Positions 16,760 to 25,489 of a stretch of DNA of 64,000 bases are shown piece by piece. Under the pieces are notes generated by a model, which worked only from the letters and a program-made list of their open reading frames with translations, did no database searches and was not told the origin of the DNA. Source of the DNA: Hyphomicrobiales bacterium (lineage in GTDB: Bacteria; Pseudomonadota; Alphaproteobacteria; Rhizobiales; Rhizobiaceae); assembly GCA_900469615.1 (NCBI GenBank), contig UBYA01000011.1:992001-1056000 (forward strand), written 5' to 3'. Position numbers and translations under genes: made by a program. Numbering within the stretch: the stretch's first letter is position 1; every line of letters starts with the position of its first letter.

Positions 16760-17626
16760 ATGACTGCCGCGACGATCCGCACCGTCTATCTCAACGGTGC
16801 ATTCCTGCCCGAAAACGAGGCGCATCTGTCCATTTTCGACCGAGGTTTCCTCTTTGGCGACGGAATCTACGAGGTGACGGCCGTTCTGGATGGCAAGCTC
16901 ATCGACAGCGCCCTGCATATGACGCGGCTGGAGCGCAGCGTGGAGGAAATCGGTGGCCGCCTGCCCATCACGACCGACGAGATCGTGGCGATCGAGAAGC
17001 GTCTCGTGGAGGAAAACCACCTTGCCGAAGGCTTGGTCTATCTCCAGTACACGCGCGGCGCCGAGGACCGGAATTTCTTCTACTCCGAGGATTTGCAGCC
17101 GACGCTGGTGATCTTTACGCAGCAGAAGACGCTCGAACATGTCGCTGCGGTGGAAAAGGGTCTCAAGGTCAAGTCCATGCCGGATCAGCGCTGGGCGCGA
17201 CGCGACATCAAGTCCGTGTGCCTGCTGCCGCAGGTGCTGGCCAAGCGCGCCGCCAGGGCGGAAGGTTTCGACGAAGCCTGGCTGATTGAGAATGGCATGG
17301 TGACGGAAGGCGCGTCCTCGACGGCTTATATCGTCACGCGTGACGGCCGCATCGTGACCCGCGCCAACAGCCATGCGACCTTGCCCGGCTGCACGCGGCT
17401 TGCCGTGCTGGAACTGGCGCGCGAGGAAGGGCTGGCGCTTGAGGAGCGGGCCTTTTCCGTCGACGAGGCGAAAGCCGCTGCGGAAGTCTGGCTGACGAGC
17501 GCCTCCAATTTCATCGTTTCCATTACCAATGTCGATGGTGCCGCGATCGGCGATGGAAAGCCTGGCCCGATGTTCCGGCGCCTGCGTGCGCTCTACATGG
17601 AAAACGCCCGGCGCACCGCGATCTAG
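16760..17626 (+). CDS. dat: D-amino acid aminotransferase
   Basis: A 288-residue fold-type IV PLP aminotransferase. The N-terminal block VYLNGAFLPENEAHLSIFDRGFLFGDGIYE is characteristic of D-alanine transaminases. Lys151 in RRDIKSV is the PLP-binding lysine, and Glu in WLIENGMVTEGASST belongs to the cofactor loop. It converts D-amino acids plus 2-oxoglutarate to 2-oxo acids and D-glutamate. Branched-chain aminotransferases share the fold, but the start motif and nearby D-aminopeptidase favour Dat. It is downstream of dmpA in the same orientation. Confidence 0.9.
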   Translation: MTAATIRTVYLNGAFLPENEAHLSIFDRGFLFGDGIYEVTAVLDGKLIDSALHMTRLERSVEEIGGRLPITTDEIVAIEKRLVEENHLAEGLVYLQYTRGAEDRNFFYSEDLQPTLVIFTQQKTLEHVAAVEKGLKVKSMPDQRWARRDIKSVCLLPQVLAKRAARAEGFDEAWLIENGMVTEGASSTAYIVTRDGRIVTRANSHATLPGCTRLAVLELAREEGLALEERAFSVDEAKAAAEVWLTSASNFIVSITNVDGAAIGDGKPGPMFRRLRALYMENARRTAI

Positions 17627-17628
17627 GG

Positions 17629-17680
17629 TCATTCCGGGAAAAAAGAGATAGAGCGATTCCATGAAGCGCAGAACCGCTCT
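17629..17680 (+). repeat. Partial copy of the intergenic repeat
   Basis: Contains the shared AAAGAGATAGAGCG block, preceded by TTCCGGGAAAA and followed by ATTCCATGAAGCGC. AGAGCG (17650-17655) can pair with CGCTCT (17675-17680). It lies between the convergent dat and LysR genes, where it might act as a weak terminator. The left half found in the longer copies is missing. Confidence 0.5.
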
Positions 17681-17710
17681 GAACCTGCCGCGCCTGCCTG
17701 CTCCCGATCG

Positions 17711-18595
17711 TCAGGGCTTGTCGAGCATCGACCAGATGCGCCCGACGATCGGACGGCGATTCTCGCGTGAGCGGTAGAGGCGGATTTCCACGTCGATATT
17801 CCAGTCCGCATCCGCTGCGCGCACCAGCCGGCCATCGGCAAGCTCCGCCATGACGAGGCTTTCCGGGATCCAGGCGAGCCCGAAGCCGGCAGCCGCCATG
17901 CCCTTCAAGCCAACCGACATGCTGCCGACATGCACGCGGTTTTCGGCGGGCAGGCGTTCGCCGAAGGCGCCCGCGACCAGCTGCCCAAAGAAGGATGTCT
18001 TCTGGTAACTGACATGGGAAAAGCCCGGCTCGATCCGATGCGCCGGCGCACCATCGGCATCCGCCGCGCTGACCGGCAGGATGGTTTCGCGGCCGAGCGT
18101 ATGATGCTCGAACTGCGGGTCGAGCAGCATCGGCACATGCGGATGCTGGTAGGTGAGGAGAAAGTCGCTGTCGCCATCGATCAGGGAGTTCAGGTTTTCT
18201 TCCATGCTGCCGGAATCCGGGCGCAGATGCGAGACCACGGGTCCTATGCGCGCATTGAGCCGGCTGAGCCAATCGGGAAAGAAGGTGAAGGACAGGGTGT
18301 GCAATGCGGTCAGGGTCACGGTGCGCGCATCCGTGCCGTCCTCGTGCTGGAGATTGCGCCGGGCCTGGTAGAGCGCGTGCAGCGTCTGCTCCGCCACCGG
18401 CACGAAGCGTTCGCCTGCAGCCGTCAGCCGCGATGGATAGGTCGCCCTGTCGATCAGGCTGGTGCCGACCCAGCCTTCCAGCTGCCGGATGCGGCGGCTG
18501 AAGGCGGATTGCGTCACATGGCGCTCATCGGCGGCCTTTGAAAAGTTCAGCGTGCGCGCCAGCGCCAGAAAATCTTCAAGCCATTTAACTTCCAC
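17711..18595 (-). CDS. LysR-family regulator of the D-peptide island
   Basis: A 294-residue LysR regulator. The winged helix-turn-helix is at the N-terminus (FLALARTLNFSKAADERHVTQSAFSRRIRQLE), followed by the substrate-binding domain. The GTG at 18595 is chosen for its GGGAG site and because family proteins start just before WLEDFLALA; upstream ATG extensions add unlikely sequence. It follows the D-aminopeptidase gene by 69 bases on the same strand, so it is probably part of that operon. The substrate sensed is presumably a D-amino acid or peptide, by context only. Confidence 0.85.
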   Translation of the reverse strand: MEVKWLEDFLALARTLNFSKAADERHVTQSAFSRRIRQLEGWVGTSLIDRATYPSRLTAAGERFVPVAEQTLHALYQARRNLQHEDGTDARTVTLTALHTLSFTFFPDWLSRLNARIGPVVSHLRPDSGSMEENLNSLIDGDSDFLLTYQHPHVPMLLDPQFEHHTLGRETILPVSAADADGAPAHRIEPGFSHVSYQKTSFFGQLVAGAFGERLPAENRVHVGSMSVGLKGMAAAGFGLAWIPESLVMAELADGRLVRAADADWNIDVEIRLYRSRENRRPIVGRIWSMLDKP

Positions 18596-18664
18596 TCGAA
18601 GCTCCCGAAAGAAACCGGCTGTCAAAACCGGTTTCTCCTTGGCCCGAATGAGCGGGGAATGCAA

Positions 18665-20173
18665 TCAGCTTGCGCGGCGATATTCGATCATTCGGGCGCG
18701 GGCGAGCACCAGTTCCAGCCTGTCCTGCTCCAGAAGATGGAGGCAGACGCGCTTGGTCCACGGGCCGTCCCTGAGCGTGAACAGAAAGCGGCCGCCGCCG
18801 AGCGCGTGCAAAGGCATGCGGTGGCGTACCGGCCCGATACCCATGATGACCTTGCCATCTTCGATCTCGAAGCGGGCGCCTTCCGGCGATGTCCACGCAC
18901 CGGACAGCGAGGCGGAAATCTCCTGCTTTTCGACCGGCAGCAAGCGACGGCGGGCATGACCGATTTCGCCGACGATCGCTTCTCCCTCCATCGACAGGTG
19001 CATCGGCGCGGAGGCCGAGCGCGAAGAAACCCAGCCGCCTTCATCCTCGTAAACGGTTTCGTCGGCGTCGAGGTAGGTCACGGTGCTGCCCGCAACCTTG
19101 ATCCACCAGGGGCCGCTCTCCGTGACATAGGTGCCGTCGCGCAAGGCGGTCGAAGGGCGGGGCAGGGGGGCGCCCGTCAATGCAGCCATGGTTTCGAGCG
19201 CGATTTTGTAACCATTCGCATCTTCGCGGTTCGACACGACCACGAGTCCGGTTTTTCGATCCGGATCGAGCAGAAAGTAGCTTTTGTAGCCGGGGTGGGA
19301 GCCGCCATGTCCTATGAAGGTCCGGTTGCCGAGCAGGCTGCGTCGCAGGCCCAGGCCGTAGCCGCTTGGCCTGCCGTCGGCAAGCTGACGCGGCGCCGAC
19401 AGTTGTTCGAGCAGCCCGGCAAAGGATCCGCTGTCGCCAAGCAGCGCGATCAGCCATCTGGCAAGGCTTTCACCGCTGCCGGTCATGCTGCCGGAGGCGG
19501 AAATATGCAGGCCGGCGGCGGAAAGCTGCCAGCGCTCGCCATCGCGCCAATATCCCGGCACAAGTCCGACGACGGGGTCGTTCCACACATCCGGCGCATC
19601 CAGAACCGCGCCCGCCTGTGCGCCGTGTTCGCGGACATAATCGCGGAAGAAAACGCCCTGTCGCTCAAGTGCGGTTTCCACCAGCCGGTATCCTGTATTG
19701 GAGTAGGAAACCTCCGTGCCGGCCTCATAATTCAGGCGCGTCTGGCGCTTGAGGAATTCGAGCAGCGGTCCCGCCTTGGTTTCGGTGTAGACCGAAAGCC
19801 CAAGCAGCGAGAGACATTCGCGCGTGTCGGGCAGGCCTCCGCTCATGTCGAGGGCGCGGCCGACAGTGACGTCGCGAAACGCGGATTGCAATTCCGGCAG
19901 ATGTCGACCAAGGGGATCGTCGAGACCGATCTTGTCGGAATGGGCGAGCACCATGGCGCAGAAGGCGTGTTTCGTCACCGATGCGTAACGCACGACGCTG
20001 GCGGCGGTGAAGGGTGCCAGGGTCGACAGGCTTTCCACCCCGCCCGCTTCCGCAAAGCGAATGCCATCGATGTCGAAGCCGATGACGGCGCCGCCCGGCT
20101 CGTCGCTGCCCCAATCCTGTGTGAATCTCGCCGCGCTTGCTTGCGCCGCCTTCCAGTTTGCCGCTTCAGACAT
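18665..20173 (-). CDS. dap: D-stereospecific aminopeptidase (serine beta-lactamase fold)
   Basis: A 502-residue penicillin-recognising enzyme with the layout of Ochrobactrum D-aminopeptidase: a beta-lactamase-like domain followed by two C-terminal beta domains. Active-site motifs are Ser65-Val-Thr-Lys68 (SxxK), Tyr157-Ser-Asn159 (YxN) and a His-Gly motif (GHGGSHPGYKS) near residue 290. DAP removes N-terminal D-Ala and other D-residues from peptides. The start at 20173 follows GAGG and there is no signal peptide, so it works in the cytoplasm after uptake. It lies 19 bases behind the dipeptide ABC transporter genes, strong evidence for a shared operon. Confidence 0.88.
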   Translation of the reverse strand: MSEAANWKAAQASAARFTQDWGSDEPGGAVIGFDIDGIRFAEAGGVESLSTLAPFTAASVVRYASVTKHAFCAMVLAHSDKIGLDDPLGRHLPELQSAFRDVTVGRALDMSGGLPDTRECLSLLGLSVYTETKAGPLLEFLKRQTRLNYEAGTEVSYSNTGYRLVETALERQGVFFRDYVREHGAQAGAVLDAPDVWNDPVVGLVPGYWRDGERWQLSAAGLHISASGSMTGSGESLARWLIALLGDSGSFAGLLEQLSAPRQLADGRPSGYGLGLRRSLLGNRTFIGHGGSHPGYKSYFLLDPDRKTGLVVVSNREDANGYKIALETMAALTGAPLPRPSTALRDGTYVTESGPWWIKVAGSTVTYLDADETVYEDEGGWVSSRSASAPMHLSMEGEAIVGEIGHARRRLLPVEKQEISASLSGAWTSPEGARFEIEDGKVIMGIGPVRHRMPLHALGGGRFLFTLRDGPWTKRVCLHLLEQDRLELVLARARMIEYRRAS

Positions 20174-20192
20174 GCATGCCTCGCAAATACAG

Positions 20193-20942
20193 TTAGACCG
20201 GTTCCGCTTCCTCGAACTCGACACTCAGCCGACGCAGTTCCTGCGTGTGGGGATGGCTAACGTTGCCGCGCCGCAGATTGTCGGACGTGACCTGCTCGAC
20301 CATCAGGCCATCGATCATCACGCCGACCTCGGTGCAGAGATGGGCGATCACGCCGAGATTGTGGCTGACCATGACGTAGGTGAGTTTTCTCTCCGCCCGC
20401 AGGTCTGAAAGCAGATTGAGGATCTCGGCCTGGACGGAGACGTCGAGCGCGCTGGTCGGCTCGTCCAGCAGCAGGATCTTCGGCTCCGCAATCAGCGCCC
20501 GGGCGATGGCGACGCGCTGGCGCTGGCCGCCGGAAAGCTGGTGCGGATATCGGAAGCGGGCGCTCTGTGGCAGGGCGACATCGGAAAGCGCAGCACCGAT
20601 GCGCCGATCGATGTCGCCCATGCGGTGAACGAGCGGTAGCTCGCTCAGAATACGGTCGATGGTCTGGCGGGGATGCAGCGATCCATAGGGGTCCTGGAAC
20701 ACCATCTGCACCTTGCGGAAAAAATCCGGCGTGCGGCGTTGCGGAGCGTCTTCGCCGTTGAAGGCGATGCGCCCCATCCAGCTGGTGTTCAGGCCGGCCA
20801 TGGCGCGCAAGACGGTCGATTTGCCCGAGCCGCTTTCGCCGACGATGCCGAAGCTGCCGCCTTCCGGCACCTGGAACGAAACGCCCTTGACGACCTCGCG
20901 CTCGCCGAAGCGGATCCGCAGATTATCGATTTCTATCGTCAT
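20193..20942 (-). CDS. dppF: Peptide ABC transporter ATP-binding protein (DppF-like)
   Basis: A 249-residue ATPase with Walker A GESGSGKST, signature LSGGQRQR and Walker B LLLDEPTSAL. It belongs to the oligopeptide/dipeptide importer subgroup and pairs with the DppD-like ATPase encoded just upstream. The start at 20942 overlaps the dppD stop by four bases (ATGA). It is a little short (family about 260-330 residues) because it ends soon after the HPHTQEL motif. Confidence 0.88.
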   Translation of the reverse strand: MTIEIDNLRIRFGEREVVKGVSFQVPEGGSFGIVGESGSGKSTVLRAMAGLNTSWMGRIAFNGEDAPQRRTPDFFRKVQMVFQDPYGSLHPRQTIDRILSELPLVHRMGDIDRRIGAALSDVALPQSARFRYPHQLSGGQRQRVAIARALIAEPKILLLDEPTSALDVSVQAEILNLLSDLRAERKLTYVMVSHNLGVIAHLCTEVGVMIDGLMVEQVTSDNLRRGNVSHPHTQELRRLSVEFEEAEPV

Positions 20943-21766
20943 TTCAGCCACTCCGGATCGCGTTCGAGAATGGGCAGCCGTTCTTTCGGATGCGTGAGCG
21001 AAGGAATGCAGTTCAAAAGGCCGCGCGTATAAGGGTGAGCGGCCGACAGCAGCTCCGAGGCCTGCAACTCTTCCATGACGCGCCCGGCATACATGACCGC
21101 GACCCGATCGCAGAAATGCGAGACGAGCGGCAGGTCATGGCTGATGAGCAGCAGCCCCATGGACCGTTCGGAGACCAGCTCTTCGATCAGCCGCAGGATC
21201 TCGGCCTGCACCGACGCGTCCAGTGCGCTCGTGGGCTCGTCGGCAATGAGCAGCTCGGGATCCGGCGCCAGCATCATGGCGATCATGACGCGCTGGCCCA
21301 TGCCGCCCGAAACCTCGTGCGGATAGGAGGCGGCGACGGCCTTCGGATTGCGGATCTTGACCTGCTCCAGCAGGTTGGCGGCGGCCTCCGCCGCTTCCCG
21401 CCGGCTGCCGCCCTTATGCGTGCGCCAGGCTTCGGCGACCTGATTGCCGATGGTCTTGACGGGATTGAGCGAGTATTTCGGGTCCTGAAGGATGAAGCCC
21501 GCCCGTTTGCCGCGGATGGTCCGCATCTGCTTTTCGCTGGCGGACAAGATGTCGATGCCGTCGAAGGCGAGCTTGTCCGCTTCGATGCGCGTCTGTTTGG
21601 GCAGCAGTTTCATCAGCGCACGCGCCGTCAGGCTCTTGCCGGAGCCGCTTTCGCCGACGATGCCGAGCTTTTCGGCGCCAAGACGGAGTGAAACGCCCTT
21701 GACCGCAGGAGCGAAGCCCGTCCGCGTCTTGAAGCCGATGCGCAGATTGTCGATCTCGACCAGCAT
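20939..21766 (-). CDS. dppD: Peptide ABC transporter ATP-binding protein (DppD-like)
   Basis: A 275-residue ATPase of the dipeptide/nickel importer type. It shows Walker A GESGSGKSL, signature VSGGMGQR and Walker B LLIADEPTSALD, and ends with the HPYTRGLLNCIPSL block typical of OppD/DppD. It energises uptake with DppF. It starts three bases after the dppC stop. Confidence 0.88.
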   Translation of the reverse strand: MLVEIDNLRIGFKTRTGFAPAVKGVSLRLGAEKLGIVGESGSGKSLTARALMKLLPKQTRIEADKLAFDGIDILSASEKQMRTIRGKRAGFILQDPKYSLNPVKTIGNQVAEAWRTHKGGSRREAAEAAANLLEQVKIRNPKAVAASYPHEVSGGMGQRVMIAMMLAPDPELLIADEPTSALDASVQAEILRLIEELVSERSMGLLLISHDLPLVSHFCDRVAVMYAGRVMEELQASELLSAAHPYTRGLLNCIPSLTHPKERLPILERDPEWLK

Positions 21767-21769
21767 GGA

Positions 21770-22672
21770 TCAGTTCCCCTTCGGATCGAGCACGTCGCGC
21801 AATGCGTCGCCAAGGAAGTTGAAAGCGAGCGAGACGAGAAAGATCGCGACGCCGGGGATCGTTGCGACCCACCATTGCTCGAAGATGAAGCGCTTCGCCG
21901 TTGCGATCATCGCACCCCATTCCGGCGATGGCGGCTGTGCGCCCATGCCGAGGAAGCCGAGGCTTGCAGCCGTTATAATGATGGAGCTCATGTCCAGCGT
22001 CACGCGGACGATCAGGGTCGGCAGGCAAAGCGGCGCAATATGCCGCATGATGATGCGCCAGGACGAGGCGCCCGTGAGGCGATAGGCGGCGATGAAATCG
22101 GCGCTGCGCACGGTCAGCGTCTCGGCGCGCGCCAGCCGGGCATAAGGAGGCCAGGCGGTGAGCGCGATCGCCAGCACGGCGCTTTCCACGCCGGGCTTCA
22201 AGGCGGCCACGAAGGCAAGCGCCAGCACCAGCCGCGGAAAGGCGAGGAAGATGTCGGTCAGGCGCATCAGCGCCGTATCGACAATGCCGCCGAAATAGCC
22301 GGCGATGCAGCCGATGGCGAGGCCGATCGGCGCGACGAGGACCACGACGGCGATGACCATGCCGAGGGTGACGCGCCCGCCATAGAGGAGGCGGGAATAG
22401 ATATCGCGTCCGAGCTCGTCGGTGCCGAGCCAATGCGCCGCACTCGGCCGCGCGAGCCGGTTTGCCAGATCCTGCGTTGCCGGATCATGCATGGCGAGCC
22501 AGGGCGCGAAAAGCGCGAGCAGAATGAACAGCAGGATGATCGAAAGGCCGATCATGCCGAGGGCGTTGCCCTTCAATCCGAGCCAGATGCGATAGCGATT
22601 GCCCCAGGCTGCCTGTCGTCGGGATGCGGGGGACTCGTCGAGCGCCCAATTGCGAAAAGTTGCCAGCATCAT
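21770..22672 (-). CDS. dppC: Peptide ABC transporter permease (DppC-like)
   Basis: A 300-residue inner-membrane permease. It has the OppC/DppC N-terminal module (GLSIILLFILLALFAPWLA then HWLGTDELGRDIYSRLLYG) and the permease EAA loop region near TGASSWRIIMRHIAP. About six transmembrane helices can be seen. Its start overlaps the dppB stop by four bases. Confidence 0.9.
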   Translation of the reverse strand: MMLATFRNWALDESPASRRQAAWGNRYRIWLGLKGNALGMIGLSIILLFILLALFAPWLAMHDPATQDLANRLARPSAAHWLGTDELGRDIYSRLLYGGRVTLGMVIAVVVLVAPIGLAIGCIAGYFGGIVDTALMRLTDIFLAFPRLVLALAFVAALKPGVESAVLAIALTAWPPYARLARAETLTVRSADFIAAYRLTGASSWRIIMRHIAPLCLPTLIVRVTLDMSSIIITAASLGFLGMGAQPPSPEWGAMIATAKRFIFEQWWVATIPGVAIFLVSLAFNFLGDALRDVLDPKGN

Positions 22673-23682
22673 CGCACCCTTGGATCCAGCAGACGGTAGA
22701 GAAGATCGGCGACGAGGTTCAATCCGACATAGATGATGCCGATCAGGAGCGTGGTGCCGACCACTGGGTTCATGTCGCCGTTGAGAAGGGAGGCGGTCAG
22801 ATATTGCCCGATGCCGGGCCAGGAAAAGACCGTTTCCGTCACGACCGCGCCTTCCAGCAGGCCGGCATAGGTGAGCGCCAGCACGGTGACGAGCTGCACG
22901 GCAACGGTAGGGAAGGCATGTCCCCAGATTACCCGTGCAAGCGATAGGCCCTTGGCACGCGCCGTCGTCACGAATTCGCCCTTCATGGCGTCGATCATGA
23001 AGGCGCGCGTCATGCGGGCAATATAGGCCATGCTGAAATAGGCAAGGATGCAGACGGGCTGAGCCATGTGGGCGAGTGCATCGCGGAAGGCGTCGAGATC
23101 GCCGGCAAGCAGCGTGTCGATCGACAGCAGGCCGGTGACGGGCTCGATCATCCCGTCATAGATGATGTCCTGCCGTCCCGGTCCCGGCGCGAGGCCGAGG
23201 GCCGAATAGAAGACGAGCAGCGAAATCAGCGACAGCATGAAAACCGGGATCGAATGGCCAGCAAGGCAGACCACGCGGATGATCTGATCGGTAATCGACC
23301 CCTGACGGACTGCGGCCCATACACCCAGTGGAATGCCGATGACGGCGGCAAGGATGAGCGCTGCGGTTGCAAGCTCGAAAGTTGCCGGAAAGAAGCGGGC
23401 AATGTCCTGCGAAACCGGGTTCTTCGTCAGCACGGACATGCCGAGATCGCCATGCAGCAGCTGGTTCAGATAATGCAGGAACTGGATCGGAAGGGGCTGG
23501 TCGAGGCCCATTTCCGAGCGCACGCGTGCAATCACCGCCTCCGGCGCATTGTCGCCGACGGCGGCAATGACCGGATCGACCGGCATGACGCGGCCGATCA
23601 GGAAGGTGACGACCGTCAACCCGAGCAACGTCAGCACGACGCTGCTCAGGATGGCGGTGAAGGATTTGATCCGACGGGTCAA
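22669..23682 (-). CDS. dppB: Peptide ABC transporter permease (DppB-like)
   Basis: A 337-residue inner-membrane permease of the DppB/OppB family. The N-terminal helix (SVVLTLLGLTVVTFLIGRVMPVDP) is followed by the family motif MGLDQPLPIQFLHYL, several membrane helices and the cytoplasmic loop with ARAKGLSLARVIWGHAF. It pairs with DppC to form the channel. It overlaps the binding-protein gene by four bases. Confidence 0.9.
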   Translation of the reverse strand: MTRRIKSFTAILSSVVLTLLGLTVVTFLIGRVMPVDPVIAAVGDNAPEAVIARVRSEMGLDQPLPIQFLHYLNQLLHGDLGMSVLTKNPVSQDIARFFPATFELATAALILAAVIGIPLGVWAAVRQGSITDQIIRVVCLAGHSIPVFMLSLISLLVFYSALGLAPGPGRQDIIYDGMIEPVTGLLSIDTLLAGDLDAFRDALAHMAQPVCILAYFSMAYIARMTRAFMIDAMKGEFVTTARAKGLSLARVIWGHAFPTVAVQLVTVLALTYAGLLEGAVVTETVFSWPGIGQYLTASLLNGDMNPVVGTTLLIGIIYVGLNLVADLLYRLLDPRVR

Positions 23683-25277
23683 GCCTTGATGGTCTCCTCA
23701 TAGGAGTTGGCTTCCGAAAGAGCCCCGAGCTGGAAGCCGGAGACACCCTTGCGGCATGCCGCCGTCTTCATCCACTGGAACATGAAGACGAAGGGGCTGT
23801 TCTGCATGTGCTCGCGCTGCAGTTCCTCGTAGAGTGCGATGCGCTTGGCGGGATCCTTTTCGTCGCGGGCGGCTTCGGCCTTGGCGGCAAAGTCGTCGTT
23901 CTTGTAGCGCGAGCGCCACAGGAACGGCTTGCTCTTGGCGTCGTCGGAATTGTCCTTGTTTATGGTGAAGACTTCGCCATTGGAATTGGGATCGAAGTAA
24001 TCCGTGCCCCAGGAGGACAGCGCCATTTCATGCTGGCGGGCGCGCATCTTGGTCAGCACCTGCCGGTTCTCGGCCGCCTGCAGCTTCACGCGAATGCCGA
24101 TCTCGGTGAGGTTTGCCTGAATGGCCTGGGCAAGGTCGGGATAAGGCTGGTTGGAGTAGTGATCCATCGTCACCTCGAAACCGTCGGCAAGCCCGGCTTC
24201 GGCCATCAGGGCCTTCGCCTTTGCCACATCCTTCTGGAACGGCGTGTCGCTGATGGCTGCCGGGAAGCCTTCCGGCTCGAAGCTCTGATGAACCTTGTGG
24301 GTCAAGGGTACGATGTTTTCCTGCATGCCCTTGTAGTCGAGCGCCCACTTCACCGCCTGCCAGACCTGCGGCTTGGCCAGGTTCGCAACGCCTTGGTTGA
24401 GGGAAATCAGCACCAGCGCGGCGATGCTCTTCGTGACCAGCGTGAAATCTGCGTCGTTCTGGATGGTGCGAAGCTGCTCGGAGGTCAGGTCGCGGGCGAT
24501 GTCGACATCGCCCTTCTTCAGCATCAGAAGCTGGGAGGCCGGGTCGGTGACATGGCGCAGGATGACCCGTTTCAAATTGCCCTTGTAGGGACCATGGGGG
24601 TTGAGGGTGAGCGATACGGACTCGCTCGCCTTCCATGCCTGCAGCTGGAAGCTGCCCGAGCCGGCGCTGTTCTTCTGCAGCCAGGCATTGCCCATGTCGC
24701 CATTGGCTTCATTGGCAAGCACCACCTTCTTTTCGACGATTGCGGCGATATTGGCGGAGAGGCAATAGAGCAGGAAGGCGATCGCGGTCGGCTTCTCCGT
24801 CGTCAGCGTCAGCGTTTCGGCGTCGGTGGCGACGATGCGGCTTTCGACGTTTTCCGGCGTGAAGCCGAACTGGTTGATGATGAAGGCGGCGCCCTTGTTC
24901 ATCTTGATCGCGCGATGCAGCGAGAAGGCGGCGTCTTCGGCCGTCACCGGCGAGCCGCTTGCGAAATTGGCCTTGGCGAGCTTGAACGTAAAGGCCTTGC
25001 TGTCGGCATCGGCCTGCCAGGATGCGGCCAGCGCCGGATCGACCTTGGAGGGATCGTCGGTGTTGGGGTGCACCAGCTTCTGGTACATGTTGCTGATGAC
25101 TTCGCCGCCGACGGCCTCGAAGCTCTCATGGGGATCGAGGCTCGTCATGTTGTCGAGCTGCTGCGCGACGACAAGGATGTCTTTCGGCGTCGCGGCAAAT
25201 GCCGACTGCGCAAGATCGAGATAGGACAGGAAGGGCAGCGTTGCGCTGCCGATAAGAAACTGGCGTCTGGAAACCAT
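23679..25277 (-). CDS. dppA: Peptide ABC transporter substrate-binding protein (DppA-like), Tat signal
   Basis: A 532-residue extracytoplasmic solute-binding protein of family 5. The N-terminus MVSRRQFLIGSATLPFLSYL carries a twin-arginine motif (SRRQFL), so it is probably exported folded by the Tat system. The mature region contains the family pattern PKDILVVAQQLDNMTSLDPHESF and the late KAKALMAEAGLADGFEV block. As first gene of the operon it sets import specificity. The D-aminopeptidase behind the transporter suggests D-residue-containing di- or tripeptides as ligands. Confidence 0.88.
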   Translation of the reverse strand: MVSRRQFLIGSATLPFLSYLDLAQSAFAATPKDILVVAQQLDNMTSLDPHESFEAVGGEVISNMYQKLVHPNTDDPSKVDPALAASWQADADSKAFTFKLAKANFASGSPVTAEDAAFSLHRAIKMNKGAAFIINQFGFTPENVESRIVATDAETLTLTTEKPTAIAFLLYCLSANIAAIVEKKVVLANEANGDMGNAWLQKNSAGSGSFQLQAWKASESVSLTLNPHGPYKGNLKRVILRHVTDPASQLLMLKKGDVDIARDLTSEQLRTIQNDADFTLVTKSIAALVLISLNQGVANLAKPQVWQAVKWALDYKGMQENIVPLTHKVHQSFEPEGFPAAISDTPFQKDVAKAKALMAEAGLADGFEVTMDHYSNQPYPDLAQAIQANLTEIGIRVKLQAAENRQVLTKMRARQHEMALSSWGTDYFDPNSNGEVFTINKDNSDDAKSKPFLWRSRYKNDDFAAKAEAARDEKDPAKRIALYEELQREHMQNSPFVFMFQWMKTAACRKGVSGFQLGALSEANSYEETIKA

Positions 25278-25489
25278 GCGAAATCCCCTTTCACTCTTTC
25301 GGCAGCGGCGTTATGGCAAGCAGACAAGGCTTGCATGGCTCGACCGATACCGTATTTTCGCGGAGTTCTTTAACAGCGCCTCTTGCAAGCGACTAATTCC
25401 GTTTTTCGCAGACCCTATGCGCGGTTTGCATTTGCCCATCCCGCCAAGCTTGCTTACCCAGTTATCAACTGCAGTTTTTGGAATGAGAC

